DNA of 64,000 bases from Coniochaeta sp. PMI_546 (taxonomy: Eukaryota; Ascomycota; Sordariomycetes; Coniochaetales; Coniochaetaceae), in NCBI GenBank assembly GCA_021432605.1, contig MU271145.1, positions 1,736,001 through 1,800,000 of the forward strand. The letters are read 5' to 3'. How positions within the stretch are numbered: position 1 is the stretch's first letter; each line of letters opens with the position of its first letter. Position numbers and translations under genes: made by a program. Of this stretch, positions 45,527 to 58,100 are shown piece by piece. Under the pieces are notes generated by a model. That model saw nothing but the letters and a program-made list of their open reading frames with translations. It was not told the origin of the DNA and did not search any database.

Positions 45527-45546
45527 ATCATGATGTTATCATGATG
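45527..45546 (+). repeat. Direct and self-complementary repeat in RanBP1 3' UTR
   Basis: The 9-bp unit ATCATGATG occurs twice, at 45527-45535 and 45538-45546, separated by TT. Its first eight bases, ATCATGAT, are palindromic, so the copies can pair with each other as a short hairpin. It begins 28 nt after the stop codon. Confidence 0.5.
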
Positions 45547-46375
45547 AAACCCCGGCGCAGTACATATCTCACCCTTTAACACCAGAACCGGTGCAGCCTG
45601 CAATCATACCCCAATAACTCTATCTTCCCTGTTGTTGTTCATCACTTGAAGTCCCTTAGAGACTGAATCATCACTTTGCATCGAGACTAGGACGCTTTTG
45701 GCGTGGGCGATAGTCTATTGTGATTGTGCTATGTGTCTTGTCTTCTGAGAGGAAGCAAGCATTCACAAAGGCCCATGGCTGGAGGATATCTCGTTCTTGA
45801 GTGTTGGATCATCCCAAATAAGTTTGCGGAAGCAATAGACTACAAAGCGAAAAAATTCCCCTTGAAGTCTGAGATCGGCTTGTAAACTCCTATGTAACAA
45901 CCAGTGACTACTTAGCAAAGCCTGCCAAATGTTCTGTTGTGCCTCCTCAATCATGCCCACACCGTCCAGGCAGGATTTGTGAAGCCAATCACTGTAACAA
46001 GAGACTTTCCGGATGGGCAACCCTTGTTACCATGGCGGACAGGCCAGGGCTCTTGGTACACGACTGTTGATGTTCGAGGTCTAGTCTTTGCCGGAGGCTA
46101 TAGACTGGCCTTTCCTGAGAATAAGTAAGGCGAGTAGCTCCTCGGACTATGAGTGTTCCTTGTCCCTTTTCAAGCCCATCGAAGGCTCACTATGGAAACG
46201 GGGAATATCATCACCACCACCGAATACCTTTCCTCCCCCTTGGATACCTTACCTTCTACCGCACGCAGCATTTCCTCCACATTACGGCCCGAAGACGCTA
46301 ATCAAGCGAACCTATTACCGTCCTCTGCTTGCGTCCGCGTACGCTAAGCAAACACCCCTCAGCCCACGCCCCACC

Positions 46376-46495
46376 ATGAAGCGCCAAGACAAGGCTGGAA
46401 CCGTGGAACGGCTGATGCAGTTCGCTCGCGACAAGCTTGCGATACGTGCTACCAACCTTCTCTCTCAATCACTTTATCTCTATCACCGTTCTTAA
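46376..46495 (+). other. Candidate upstream ORF in TAF14 leader
   Basis: An ATG in strong context (CCACCATGAAG) opens a 39-codon frame beginning MKRQDKAGTVERLMQFARDK and ends about 310 nt before the TAF14 start. It may be a translated uORF or lie outside the transcript. No family is recognised. Confidence 0.3.
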
Positions 46496-46807
46496 GGCGC
46501 GCTACAATTCCGATCCAATTGTCGCGAACCTTTCCCACGATCTCTGGGTATATCTTACATTTGGAGGCCAATATCCCCTCTTCGAAATACCATCCCAATT
46601 GACATTGACTAGGACATCCTCTTCACCTTCCAAGAACCTTGTCACTAACCGTCACACCTCCTCCTCTATCAAAGCCAACGCGTCTACCCACCTCGGTTCA
46701 GATTACACGACGAAGAAGACAACAACCACGTCTCCGACTGCTGAACTCCCCACAGCGCTGCGCGGCTCTATTCCTCTGTTACCACTGAATCCGATATCGA
46801 CTTCACA

Positions 46808-48049
46808 ATGGTTGTGATAGAGGCAAGTCCGCCTATAGCTCGATCGCGCACCAGCACTTCACTGGTAGCCGTGGAATGCCTAGTTTTGGGACCAATGCTG
46901 ACATAACTGGCGGTGCAGCGCAAGATCAAGGTGGTGACCGAGCAGCACAACATGTACGTTGGGAACTCCCTACCTTCGATGGGCTTCTCCGCAGCTCTTC
47001 GCACCCTACGCCCGTGTGCGCCACGCGTCGAGTTACATCCATCCGCGTGGCAGCTGGAGCTCTTACGAGTACGATACAACTAACAGCGTCACGTAGCGAC
47101 AAGCCTGCTCAGATGGAGGGCTTCCCGATGAAAGAGTGGACTATCGAGATCTACGTCCTAGACCAGGATGGCAAGGAGCACCCCGCCAACTGCTTCACCA
47201 AAGTCACCTATAACCTGCACCCCTCCTTCGAGCAGCCAACTCAGAGTATGTACTCCTGCCCCTGCGTCTGCCTTTTTTCTGGCCCTTACTGACCTTGCCG
47301 CAGCATACACTGAGCCGCCCTTTAAGTGTACCAATGAGGGTTGGGGCGAGTTCGAAATGACTATCGACATGTACACCACGGAGAAGGGCGGCAAGACTTC
47401 GATCCCCCATGACCTCAACTTCGCCAAGCCGACCTACGAGAATATTCATAAAGTGACCTTCAAGAACCCGTCGATGGCTCTGCAGGCTATTCTGCGCGAG
47501 ACCGGCCCGGTCCCCACTGACGAAGAGCGCAAGACTAAGAAGGCCGATGCGGGCCCGAAGAACAAGAAGAGGGTCTACGACATTGAGAAGATGGCCGACG
47601 CGCTCCCGCAGTGCGAGGAGGATGATCTCCTCCAGATCATTCAGATGATCCACGATGGCAAGAGCGACAACTCTTTCGTCTCGAACAACATCGATGGTAA
47701 AGATGCCTTTTCTGGTCGTCCCTTGTACCGCATTCCGACGCTGGAGGAAGAGATGTCTGGCACGGATATCGTTGGTAACTTTGATTTTGGAGATCCTGCC
47801 CTATTTTTTTTTTGTTCTTGAATATACTACTGCCCCTTACGTTATCCTCGCATCTCAAGAGTTGAGCTGACTGTTCATTCTACTTTAGCTGGAGAGTTCA
47901 GCGTCGACCTGTACACTCTCCCGGATGACACTCTTATCCAGCTGTGGGAGCTCCTGGTAAGCTACTCATTCCCGTGCCTCGCACACCCTCATTCGACGGG
48001 CAGATTGCTGATGCCCGGCATGCAGACCCGCCTCGGTCTCATCAACTAG
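46808..48049 (+). CDS. TAF14: TAF14/Anc1-type YEATS-domain protein
   Basis: Six exons (46808-46822, 46919-46953, 47097-47245, 47304-47696, 47889-47956, 48026-48049) encode 227 residues. Introns are 96 (GC-AG), 143, 58, 192 and 69 nt. The YEATS domain covers about residues 5-125 (KVVTEQHN, GFPMKEWTIEIYVLD, FTKVTYNLHPSF, GWGEFEMTIDMY). The C-terminal ET domain, about 150-227, has VYDIEKMADAL, DDLLQIIQMIHD and the final GEFSVDLYTLPDDTLIQLWELL. Yeast Taf14 reads acylated histone H3 and is shared by TFIID, TFIIF, SWI/SNF, INO80 and NuA3. Exons 1 and 2 carry only 5 and about 12 codons but give a continuous family-like N-terminus (MVVIERKIKVVTEQHNID). The last exon encodes seven residues. Confidence 0.92.
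46823..46918 (+). other. GC-AG intron 1 of TAF14 gene
   Basis: The donor is GAG|GCAAGTCCGC, the same 13-base string found at RanBP1 intron 1. The acceptor is GGTGCAG|CGC. This 96-nt intron joins MVVIE to RKIKVV in frame. A GT donor that keeps the frame was not found. Confidence 0.75.
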
Positions 48050-49506
48050 GGAGGTTGGTTTACTTTGTTGTCTGTCCAGCATGATGGCGTCGGAAGGGAA
48101 CATTGCTTGCATTTTGGTCGGCGTCAAGGCGTCTGCGCAGGAAAACCTCTTGCTTATTTGCATTGAAGTCTGAGTAGTTTGTTTGTCCCTGATTTGTCTG
48201 GACATGACATCATCACGTCTTGTAGATGAAGGTCGCAACCCTTTTCCAGCTCTATTATTCTAGGGATTCAGACTGGTGTAGAGGTGGGGTCATGGCGGTT
48301 TGGTTCAGGTCTCATCTCATGCCATAGCATAGGGCTAGGATACGCATTCGTGCAATTGCACAAGCGTCACACCCATTTCGTGTGATTTCACAAGGTTCAG
48401 ACGTGCAGACACGCATGCCTTGTTGCCATTGCCGTGCGACTTACGTGGTACTAGCTGGACGCTTGAAACTCGAGCGGTTGTTGGCGCTCTTGAGCCAACG
48501 CTAAAAACCTCTCACCGCCGACTTGAGCAACATGCCGCCGAGTTACGTGCCACCTTGGTCCCTTCGCAGTTCAGACTGTGAACGTGACCAATACTAGAAA
48601 TCTTGTCTTCAACGTGACCTCGACTAGACGCGGGAAAGGTTGGACTGGCACCTTCTTTTGTACCCCTGACCTGGAACGTGTGGGAGCCTCGGTCTCTCGA
48701 AATTTGGCGAGCCAACAACCTGAATTAGATGCTCTGCTAGAATTCAGCCACTTCGTGAAGCTCGTCTTGTTAGCAGCACAGTGGTAGGAGCGAGCTTAAA
48801 GCACAGCCCCACTGAGGTCACTCGCTCCTTTCTCGAGCCTGCCTACCTTACCTAATAGACGTGCAGCTTGCCAGTCTCGTGTCAAGCTCCCAGTTTTCTT
48901 CCTTCCTCTCTCGTACTTTTAATCCGCTCGCTCCTGCCCTCAGGAATACCGATACTGCTTGAGAAAGACCTTGCAAAAACCCCACCAACAGATCAAAACC
49001 CGCGACAACCCGCTTCTAACCTTGATCTCCTCCTCCACTCTTTCACCCACCACTTCAAGGTTATTAGCAGAACCCAAGGGAAACTTGTGGGAACCCCCGC
49101 AGTGACCCCGAGCTTTGGCTGTTAGCTGCCTAGCATACTAAGTCTAGAGTCTAGTCTAGACCTACCTTAGTACATGTTCGCATAACTAACAGGGCAGATA
49201 ATCAACAATTCGGTGCTATCCCGCTCCATTGGAGGGGAAGGGCCACTCGTTGTTTTGGGTAGCGAAAGGTACAAGTTGATTGACTGCCCAACCCCGCAGT
49301 AGGGTCGCGCCTGTCAGATTTGTTTCCATACATACAACAGACCGCTTTTGCCCCTCGAGGCCCGAGTCTTAACACCTTCAACCTCCGCAAACCGCGACAA
49401 GCCGATCGAAAGAACAGCGCGGCAAGCCCACGACGGGGACCTCTCAACCAAACATTGGTCTTGCTAGTATGATCTGTCGCATATAGTCGACAGGCCGTTT
49501 TTAGTC
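48050..49506. other. Intergenic region and leader of Zn2Cys6 gene
   Basis: This 1.5-kb stretch holds the TAF14 3' UTR and the upstream region of the regulator gene. An inverted repeat with GTCTAGA and TCTAGAC arms lies at 49142-49161. No gene is recognised. Confidence 0.45.
49142..49161. repeat. TCTAGA-rich inverted repeat
   Basis: Arms GTCTAGA (49142-49148) and TCTAGAC (49155-49161) are exact reverse complements around GTCTAG. It lies about 350 bp upstream of the Zn2Cys6 regulator. The structure is clear; a regulatory role is only a guess. Confidence 0.4.
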
Positions 49507-52500
49507 ATGGCTCAACACGGCTCAGCACCGCCATCGGCTGTCGACGCCTCACTATCGCCCCTCCATGGCGGTGGTTCTCAAACGCCATCGCACTTCGCCA
49601 ACCCGGCCGGTACTACCCCGACGACGTCGCAACATCCGTCGCAGCCCCAACACAAACGCGTGTATCAGGCATGCATACCATGCCGTCGGCGCAAGGTGCG
49701 TTGCGACCTCGGCTCGGTCGACAACCCTCACGATCCTCCCTGCGTACGCTGCCGCCGAGAGTCCAAGGAATGCTACTTCAGCGCTACGCGCCGCAAGCGC
49801 AAGCACGACGATGATACCACCGAGTCGCTTCTCGATGATGCTGGCACCGATGACTACATCGTTCGCAACGGGCGCAAGCGTATTGTCGGTGACGCTTCTC
49901 CGCCTCCACCAAAGATCGACCGAAGATTGTATAGCGATGTGCCTCTCACGCCCGGAGGTACACGCGGCCGTTCGCAGCCGCTGAGACGCCCTGGCGACCC
50001 GGAAGGTCACCACTCCTCCGTCGGCAGCATAGAAGGCTACGGGCGCAGCAACAGCGAGTTCGGCAACGCTGAGCCGAATCAGCCATTGGAGAACTTAGAG
50101 GCCAAGCATGTTATGCGTACCGAGGTGTACGGACCGCATGACGCTCTGGATCTGCTTTACAAAGCAGCTACAGATAAGTTAGTTACCGATAGCCATGGTC
50201 ACTCGTATCACGTTGCGCAACAACATGCTGATCTCAGAGACTACCGCAGCCGTCCTACAGTCAAGCACGAGGATTCTCGTCAGCAGATGGGTATCTCTTC
50301 ACAGCCGAGCGGCTCGCTGCATGCTCGCCACGACTCGGGTGTGCACAGGCAATCGCAAGGGACTACGTCGGCCTACGATGCACGCCAGGCCTTGCGGCAG
50401 GAAGTCGCTGATATGGGTCAAGCTATCGATCCGGAGTTGACGAAGCATGACCGAGATCCCTCTGCAGAACCTGGGTATGCCGAGGCTCTAAAAGCGTGGA
50501 CACGGTTCCGGTTTGTACGAGCTGGATGGTTCACTGCCGCTGAGGCCATTGATTACATTGACTAGTGCGTTCCCCAAGCAGCCGCCTGTTTTGACCTCGA
50601 AGCGGACATGTGCTGACTTGGCCTTAGCTACTATGCATACCTATCACCCTTGACACCCATATCTCCGCCGACATTTCGCAATCCAGCATCCCACTTAACT
50701 CTACTCACAGAGGAACCTATTCTAACGGTCACACTCTTGACCATCGCCTCAAGATATCGCCGCATGCCCGGTCCAGGAGGCCACTGTCGGTCGCACGCCA
50801 TTCATGAACAGCTCTGGACTTACCTCCGTGGAATGATCGAACGCGTAGTCTGGGGCCAGGAGGCTTTTGGTGGCGGCTTCTGCGGCTCGGGGGCTGAGGA
50901 GGCACAAAACTCGAGCACAGCACCCTGGCGAGGACTTCGACGTGGCAGCTTACGAACACTTGGCACCATAGAGTCCTTAATGATTCTCACCGAGTGGCAC
51001 CCCCGCGCCTTGCATTTCCCACCTAATGAAGCCATCGATGAGCTACTTCTGCCGTCATATGACAGCCGTGACGGCACTGTCGACGAGGACGGTAATCAGC
51101 GGCCTGCTGTTGGCGGGAAGCGTATCGAGAGCTGGCTGGAACCGGCCTGGCGAAGCGATCGAATGTGCTGGATGCTGTTGAGCACAGGCATGGGCCTAGC
51201 ATATGAGCTGGGTGTATTTGACGAGATTGACGAGATGATGAGCGCCGGGACGATCACGAGACCCGAGTACGAGGAAGAGACATACCGTCTTCGCGCCTTT
51301 CGCATCAAGCGGCTCCTCTTGATCTACCTTTCCCAGCTGGCAGGGCGACTTGGCTGGACCAACATGGTTCCCGAGAATCTTCGCAAATCGATTCTCGCCG
51401 TTGTAGGCCGCAGGCGACCTCATACCAACGAGGGTACAACTCCTGGTACCAATCCTTCCTCGCTCTCTAATGCTTTCAACTATATCCCCGACCTCGAGCT
51501 AGATGATCAGATCATTCACTGCTGGGTGGGTATCAGTAACCTCATGCACGCCGGAAACGAAAAGCTCTTCCGCTCGAGGAAGCACACAACGGACATTATC
51601 TCGACCAACAACTACACGGTTCTGCTGAAAGAGTTTCAGCCCATGCTGAGGAACTGGTACAGGGAGTTCGACCTTTTCAGGCTCCCCCCATACATCCGCC
51701 ATATACTCACCATTGAGTATGAATATGTCAGAATCTACATCAACTCGCTGTCCCTACAGGCCGTTGTCGAGCGCTGCACTAACAATGCGGGCGGTGGCAC
51801 GGCTCCAGGTGGAAGCGTGTCAGGAAACTCGGCTCCACAACTGTCTCCGCAAACGCAGAACTACTACGGCAAACTCCCACTCGGCCAGCTAGGTGGTTTT
51901 GGTGCCGAGGACCAGGAGTATGTCAAGGAGGTTGTCAACGGCAGCCGCAACCTACTTCGAACAGTTGTTGAAGGCCTCCTCCCTGGCGATTACCTGAAGC
52001 ATGCGCCTGTTAGGACATATTTTAGGATTATCAGCGGAGCTATGTTCCTTCTCAAAACCTTCGCCCTTGGAGCCCCAAGATCAGATGTCGAGCTGAGCAT
52101 CTCACTGATGGATAAAACTGTCGATGCTCTTCGGAACTGTGTTGTCGACGACGTACACCTTGGAATACGGTTTGCGGACCTGCTCGAATCACTGACTAGT
52201 CGTCTGCGGAATCGCTTTATCCACGCGCCGCCGCCGCCACTCTCCACCAACGACGGTCGAAGCCCTGGGCCTACTGCTGTGGACAGTTCTAATGGGTTGG
52301 GCATTAACGGCCACGGATCACTGCACCTAAACGGTCCGGATGCCTCGTGGCCGAAGATCAGCGGGCCAGGTAAGCCATCTTGTGTACTGTGAATATTGAG
52401 CTTCGCTAATCTCCCGCTAGTAGAACGCTCCAGCACACCAGGAGTGAATATCTCAGCAACGCCCTTTGATCTCGCCTCGGGTACCTTTCCCTACCCTGCC

Positions 52501-52803
52501 GGCTCATCGTCCATGTTCGGACCTTCTACTCCCGCCCCGGCTGGCGACAGTAGCAGCGCCAATGGTATATCTGGCAACACCAACAACCAGGACAACGGAA
52601 TGTTTGACGCAGACTGGAGCAATCCAGGCACGGAGATGTGGTATCTCCCACCTGGTGCGGCCTTCTTCCAGAACATCGACAGCACTAGTGTGGCCATGAC
52701 CGCCGAGGGTGTCCATGTCGGCGGCATGGACCTGCTGGACTATATGGCCATGGATCCGACGGATCCGCAGCAGTTTGGTGTCCTTGATGGGCAGGGCTTT
52801 TGA
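49507..52803 (+). CDS. Zn2Cys6 transcription factor with fungal regulatory (MHR) domain
   Basis: Three exons (49507-50564, 50628-52369, 52421-52803) with introns of 63 and 51 nt encode 1060 residues. A complete binuclear zinc cluster spans C56-C89 with spacing CX2CX6CX12CX2CX6C, followed by FSATRRKRK, a likely nuclear signal. The middle, about 350-800, is the helical fungal transcription-factor region ([67 protein letters not shown]). The C-terminus is Gly/Ser/Asn-rich and then acidic and hydrophobic ([14 protein letters not shown]), resembling an activation domain. The long loop and [10 protein letters not shown] resemble ARO80-type regulators of aromatic amino-acid catabolism, but I cannot confirm this. 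No metabolic cluster is adjacent. Confidence 0.9.
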
Positions 52804-55150
52804 TGATGTTTTGACGATTTACTATAACTTTGAAGCGTGCCTTACTTACTTGAGCTTGCTCTTCTATTGAAATTCGGTATGGTGATTGCGTCGTGAGGGA
52901 AATTTCGCAAGAGTGCAGACAGGTCAAAAAGCAGGAGACTTGCTGGTTCACTTTGCAAGGAGGATATTGTCATTTCTGTTTTTACGCTATTCTTGTTTTC
53001 TCCCTGCTTCTAAAATCAAGGTTATAGGGGGAGGTATCTCCTGGGAAGAGAAAAGTGTTCGGGTATGGAGGTTTGCAAAGCAGGTGGCCGATGGGCATAT
53101 TTTAACGGATCTGGGACGGGACAACAATAGTGTTGATGGGACACAATGCAAGCAAAGCGATTGCCGGGGATTCTACACTTATTTGTTGCTTACTTGGATG
53201 GGAAAGATACCCCAAATTCGCTGTTGATATGGATGACGCTTTTGCACAGGGTCTGTTTGTGCTGAGCTTTGCGCGGGTGACAGGGCCGCGTTCTCGTCAT
53301 ATGTTTATCTATTCTGTTCTGTAGCGTTCACTCAGTTTGCTTCAGAATTTCATCTACTGATTGAGTTGATCTAAGTCATTCCAACCCTGCCCATAACAAG
53401 CACTACGATATCCAAGGGGAAGCTCAACCCAGGCCAGTTGGTAGTAAAGCATCTTGCTGTCCGTCAATCTCGTAAACTGTCGTTGATACGCCCGGTTTGG
53501 TACTTGAGTCGATGGTTCTTTGTTGCGGTCGAGGCATAGGACAAATCGACGCGTCAAAAAGATGACAGTGACATCGACATCAACATGGCAGATACCCCGG
53601 GCAGGGGTACTTTCCTTCTTGACTCCTGTCGGCACTCTCGGATAGGTAGCGTGTGCGGGCAAAGAGGGAGCCAACCGTTTACCGGTATAGCATCATGAAG
53701 CAGGTGAAAAAGGTAAGCCTTACCGGCTAGATTATCGTCTCTCATGCGGTGCCCTCCTCATCTGATATCTGATCACCCGCATGGTGCAGCTTCGAGGTTA
53801 CTATAGCTGCATGAGCAGTGGAAGGGATGATGTCGAGTCTTGATTTGATCTGCAACCATCCAATGACGGTCTAGACTCTGGGTGTCCGAGCTCAGAACCC
53901 CTCTACTATAGTAACAGGATGCTACTCCGATTGTCAGTGCGAAGGAAGGATTCTTGCAGAGAGGAAACGTCAAAGCGGGCAACCTGTTTCTTCGAGCTTG
54001 AAACACATTCCGGGCGTTGTGGCGTGCAAGTGTTTAGCAAGTCAGAATCATAGTGTAGGAAGGATCTGAATTTGGTGTCGTGGGAGACATCGGTGGAATA
54101 GTTGTGATGATCTGCGACTCCGCTACCGGTACCTAGAGATTGGGAGCGACAGCATTGAAATCGCGACATGAGTCGGCTTTTTATCAAGGGACTTCCACGC
54201 TGATTTGCGACAGTTGAACTCGAAGTCACAGGGTCAAGCCATTTCTGTTCGCAGCAATCTAGAAGGTACTTTATCTCTTTACTTACTTCTGAGCTTGTTA
54301 TGTGACACTATAGATATGCCAACCAGATATCGCCCGTGGCATCATGCGCACCGTCCAGGACGGGATGACAAGAGCCAAAGCGCACGGTCATGATGTCCTA
54401 CAAGCAATTCTTCTTCGCCTGACCAGGATTCATGGTCCTTTGCAAGAAGATCACAAACAGAATCCCACCTAGCAACGACATGGGGTTGTTCCGGAGATCT
54501 CTCTTGCTCATCTTTCTGCTGCCCTTCGTGACTTGAAGCAGGCTTCAGACTAGTTGTATGTACTCTATCTAGCAATGGCACGTCCAAAAGGACTGGGGGC
54601 ACCAAGACTGTTTAAGACGCGATCCTCTTCCCCACGATGTGAGGGGACCTCTCTTGATGTCAGGGGTAGCTGGACGCTAGTGTGAGTGGAAGACCCCACC
54701 AATTGCTCCCAGACCCCCGTCCCGCTACAATCTTTATTTTGCTCTGTACGACGTGTCTCGAGTCCCCTTTTCCCTCCCTTTTCGACCTCGTTTCCACTCA
54801 TTCACACAAGGTTTAAGACCTTTTTCTGTGGCTTGACGACGCGGAAAATACCTGCTTCCACTCTCTCTCCGCGTCATACCAAACATCCGTCCTTTTTTCC
54901 CATGTTGTCTGTTTGCCAATCCGCTCGTCTTCGCTGGGGACCGTTTCAACACATTTGATGTTACGCCCTCCCCTCGGACCAAGCCTTCCTCAGCCTTACC
55001 CCTGAAACCGGCCGGTTTCTTTCTTTGACCGGTCCAGCCCGCCTTCCCGAGCCGCGCGACCCTTCATTATTTAGCCACCGCACCTGTTTATTACCCATGA
55101 ACCAGACTTGAACGACGATCCCAAGCACAAATCAAAGTCGTTAGACGGCG
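52804..55150. other. Intergenic region upstream of ADF-homology gene
   Basis: These 2.3 kb contain the 3' UTR of the regulator and a long C/T-rich leader from about 54700 to the next ATG. Frames are up to about 113 codons, overlap and are not recognised. Confidence 0.45.
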
Positions 55151-58100
55151 ATGTCGCTGAATGGATTGGACGATCCGAAGGTCAAGGAAGCCCACGCTGC
55201 TGCCATTGCAGAACCAGGAGGATGGTATGTCAAACTGCCCTACGTAAAGCCTGGTACCGTGCCAAGCTGCCTTTACCGCCCATGCCTCCCTCGTCTTCAT
55301 ATGGTTTTCCTTGTCTGCAAAATGACTCGCTCCGTGTGCTCTTATCGTTGCGGCCGTCTCCATGGATCGGATCAATCATCGCCATCTCGCTTCGCTTTGA
55401 CGTAGACTGACACCATGTCTCTTGAAATAGGTTCCTCCTAAAATACGTCAGTCGCGATGAGTTGGAGTTGTCCGGGCGTGGCAATGGCGGTATTGTGGAG
55501 ATTCGGAATGCAATTGCACAACACGAGGACGATTCTCCCTTGTATGGGTTCCTGAGGTATCGCCGGAGGAATGTCCTCATAAAATACCTCCCGGAGGACT
55601 GCTCGCGACTTGTTCAAGGTTTGTCTCCTTCTCCTCCACTCCTTTTCCCGGTTCTAGCTCGTTCCAGCTTGGTCTACGTTGACAGGGTAAAAAAAAATAA
55701 TCCTCGGCGAGTTAACAAGTTTGTGAAATATAGCACGTGTCACCGTACACTTCAATTCTTTATGTGACCAGTTGTCGCCTTACGACACGTCCTTCTCTAT
55801 AGCGAACTCCAAAGAGCTCAAAGACACGAAGCTCTCGGCCGCCTGCTCCCTACATGCCGCTTCAGGATCCACCTCTTCCTCAACAAGCTCCTTGCGTCGA
55901 AGAAGATTGATGGAAATTGCAGAAGAAGAGGAAGAAGGAGAAAGGGAGAGGAAGCGACAGTCGACAGTTAAAGAAGAGGAACGACCCACGTCTTCTGAAG
56001 GGCTAGAAAACAGCACCTCGGTCGCCGTTCTGTCACCACCGTCTCTACCAGCCGTTACCCTCAACTCAGATCTCGCTGCGTCTCCAGAGGAGTCACGATT
56101 CGCTGGCACCTTCGATCCGCCAAACTTTACGGGTGCTCCACGCCCTTCATCGCCCTCCAAGTCATTTGACGACGCTGGAAGGCGCAATTCGTCACAATCG
56201 GCTCGACCGGATCTGTACGGTTACGGAAAGAAGGTGAAGCTTGGCCCACGACCTTCACTTGAAACAAGCGGCAGGCCACGAACATCTGCCGGCACGGCTA
56301 CCTACAGGCCTGTATCTTCTATCCCTGCTGGATTCAAGCTGTCATCTAAAGGCTCAAAAAGGTCACGATCTCAGGACAAGATCCCGGAGAACGAGGAGTC
56401 GTCTGCCATTGAAGAGGATGGTACCGAATCTGCAGATTACGCAGAAGTAGCTCCTTCAGCAGCATCCACTATGGTCCCTGATTCCCAACGTGCTGGATCT
56501 CAGAACGAGCTCACCAGGCCGCATACAAGCAGTGGGGAAATTCCGACCGAAGCATCCCAGAAGTCAAATATGCCGATCATGCCTCCACTGCCGACCAAAC
56601 AGAACGTCATAACGCCGGAAAAGGCTCGTCTGATGAAGGCGATGAAGCTCAGGGAGAAGAAGAAATTGCTGAGCTCGCAGCCTATATCCACAGAGCCGGC
56701 CGTCGACGAGCCATCCGAGCCAAATACGCCCAGTTTGACGTCTGATGGTCAGCTCGAGGGCGAGGACACCCAAAATTTGCTAGTGCCCGACGAGATTGTA
56801 GCTAAGACAGAAGAGCATGCTGATGGCCAGCTTTACATGTCACACGCTGACTCGGCCATTGGAATCGACATTGCAAATGATCAGTCCTCGATAGACACAC
56901 GGACCGACTTTCACCTGGACTCGCCCACTGGCGCTTTATCCGACATCGGGGACTCTACGAAGGCGTCTTCATTGTCAGAATCGACAGACGAGACTCTGCA
57001 ACCAGATCATGGGGGGAAGAGCTCTCCAATTGCTGATAGGGCTGATGAGGCCGATACGGACAATGACGTTGAGTTTAGTCCAGCACCCATCGACAGCCAT
57101 GATCATCGTGAATCGGATGCCGAGCCTGAGTCTCAAGTTACAGAAGAAGTGTCCACGGAGGAACATGTTCAATCGACTTCCGCCGTCGTGGAACCTGGGA
57201 GTATCATCGAGGCGAAAGAAGCTAGCAAAGCCCTTGGCGATGGTCTTGGCGATGGTCTTCTAGACTCTGCAGTGGAAACAGTGACAAGTGAAGGATCCCC
57301 TGGCCACAACACAGCGTTGCCCGTCTCTAAGTTTGCCTCAACACCCGCACCGAAAATATCGGAGAGAGAAACTGCATCGTTGGAAAGCTTAGCACCAGGT
57401 GGAGACGATGCAGGGACCCCGAAAGAAACGCCGGCTGCGTCAGGGGCAGTGCCGGATTCCCCTCAATTCAAAGTCCCCCTATCGAAATTCTCGACTCATG
57501 AAGATAAGCCTCTTCCTACCACGCCGACTAAGACGAAGTCTCCTATTTCCTTCATTGTCACCGCGGCTCCACACCCTGAAGACGAGGCTACAGCCCGGAT
57601 TACGGGCTTGACAAAAGAGTCGGACACCGAGGAAACCGGCAGGCCCTCTATCGAAAGCCGGAGGTCGAAACGCAGGGCTATCGTCGAGCCCATCCGCACT
57701 GACCTCGACCCGGACAAGGACAGATTCCAGACCGAGTCCGATTTCTCTGATGACGATGAATTGATGGAGGAACTACGATCCGCGACTCTAGAGCAGGCAA
57801 AGCCAATGACTGTATCGAAGTCGCCTATCACCCCGGCCTTTCCGATAATGTCTCCGAAAAGGTCTAATACCGGGCTGTCTGTTACGTCCAGGGATAGCAC
57901 CGGGCATCCTAAATCAAATGGCGTGCGGGCACTGTCCAACCCGATCCGAGGAACTCTGTTGTCGCCAGCCGATGTCTCGACGAACTCTGCGCGGACTGTG
58001 TCTTCGGGTGCCGCGTTCCTACACAAAATAACACAGCAATCGTCCTCTGCTGACTTGCGGCCTAAATCAGGCAAGATTGGGTCGAGCATTTCTCAGCGGA

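Larger units (their letters stand above)
45500..46807. other. Intergenic region and TAF14 leader
   Basis: These 1.3 kb lie between two plus-strand genes. They contain a self-complementary repeat in the RanBP1 3' UTR (45527-45546) and a candidate upstream reading frame in the TAF14 leader (46376-46495). A longer frame at 46437-46817 overlaps the TAF14 start and is not supported as a gene. Confidence 0.45.

Noticed and set aside
46437-46817. 126-codon frame before TAF14
   Set aside because: It overlaps the TAF14 start codon in another frame and reads as Ser/Thr-rich leader sequence.
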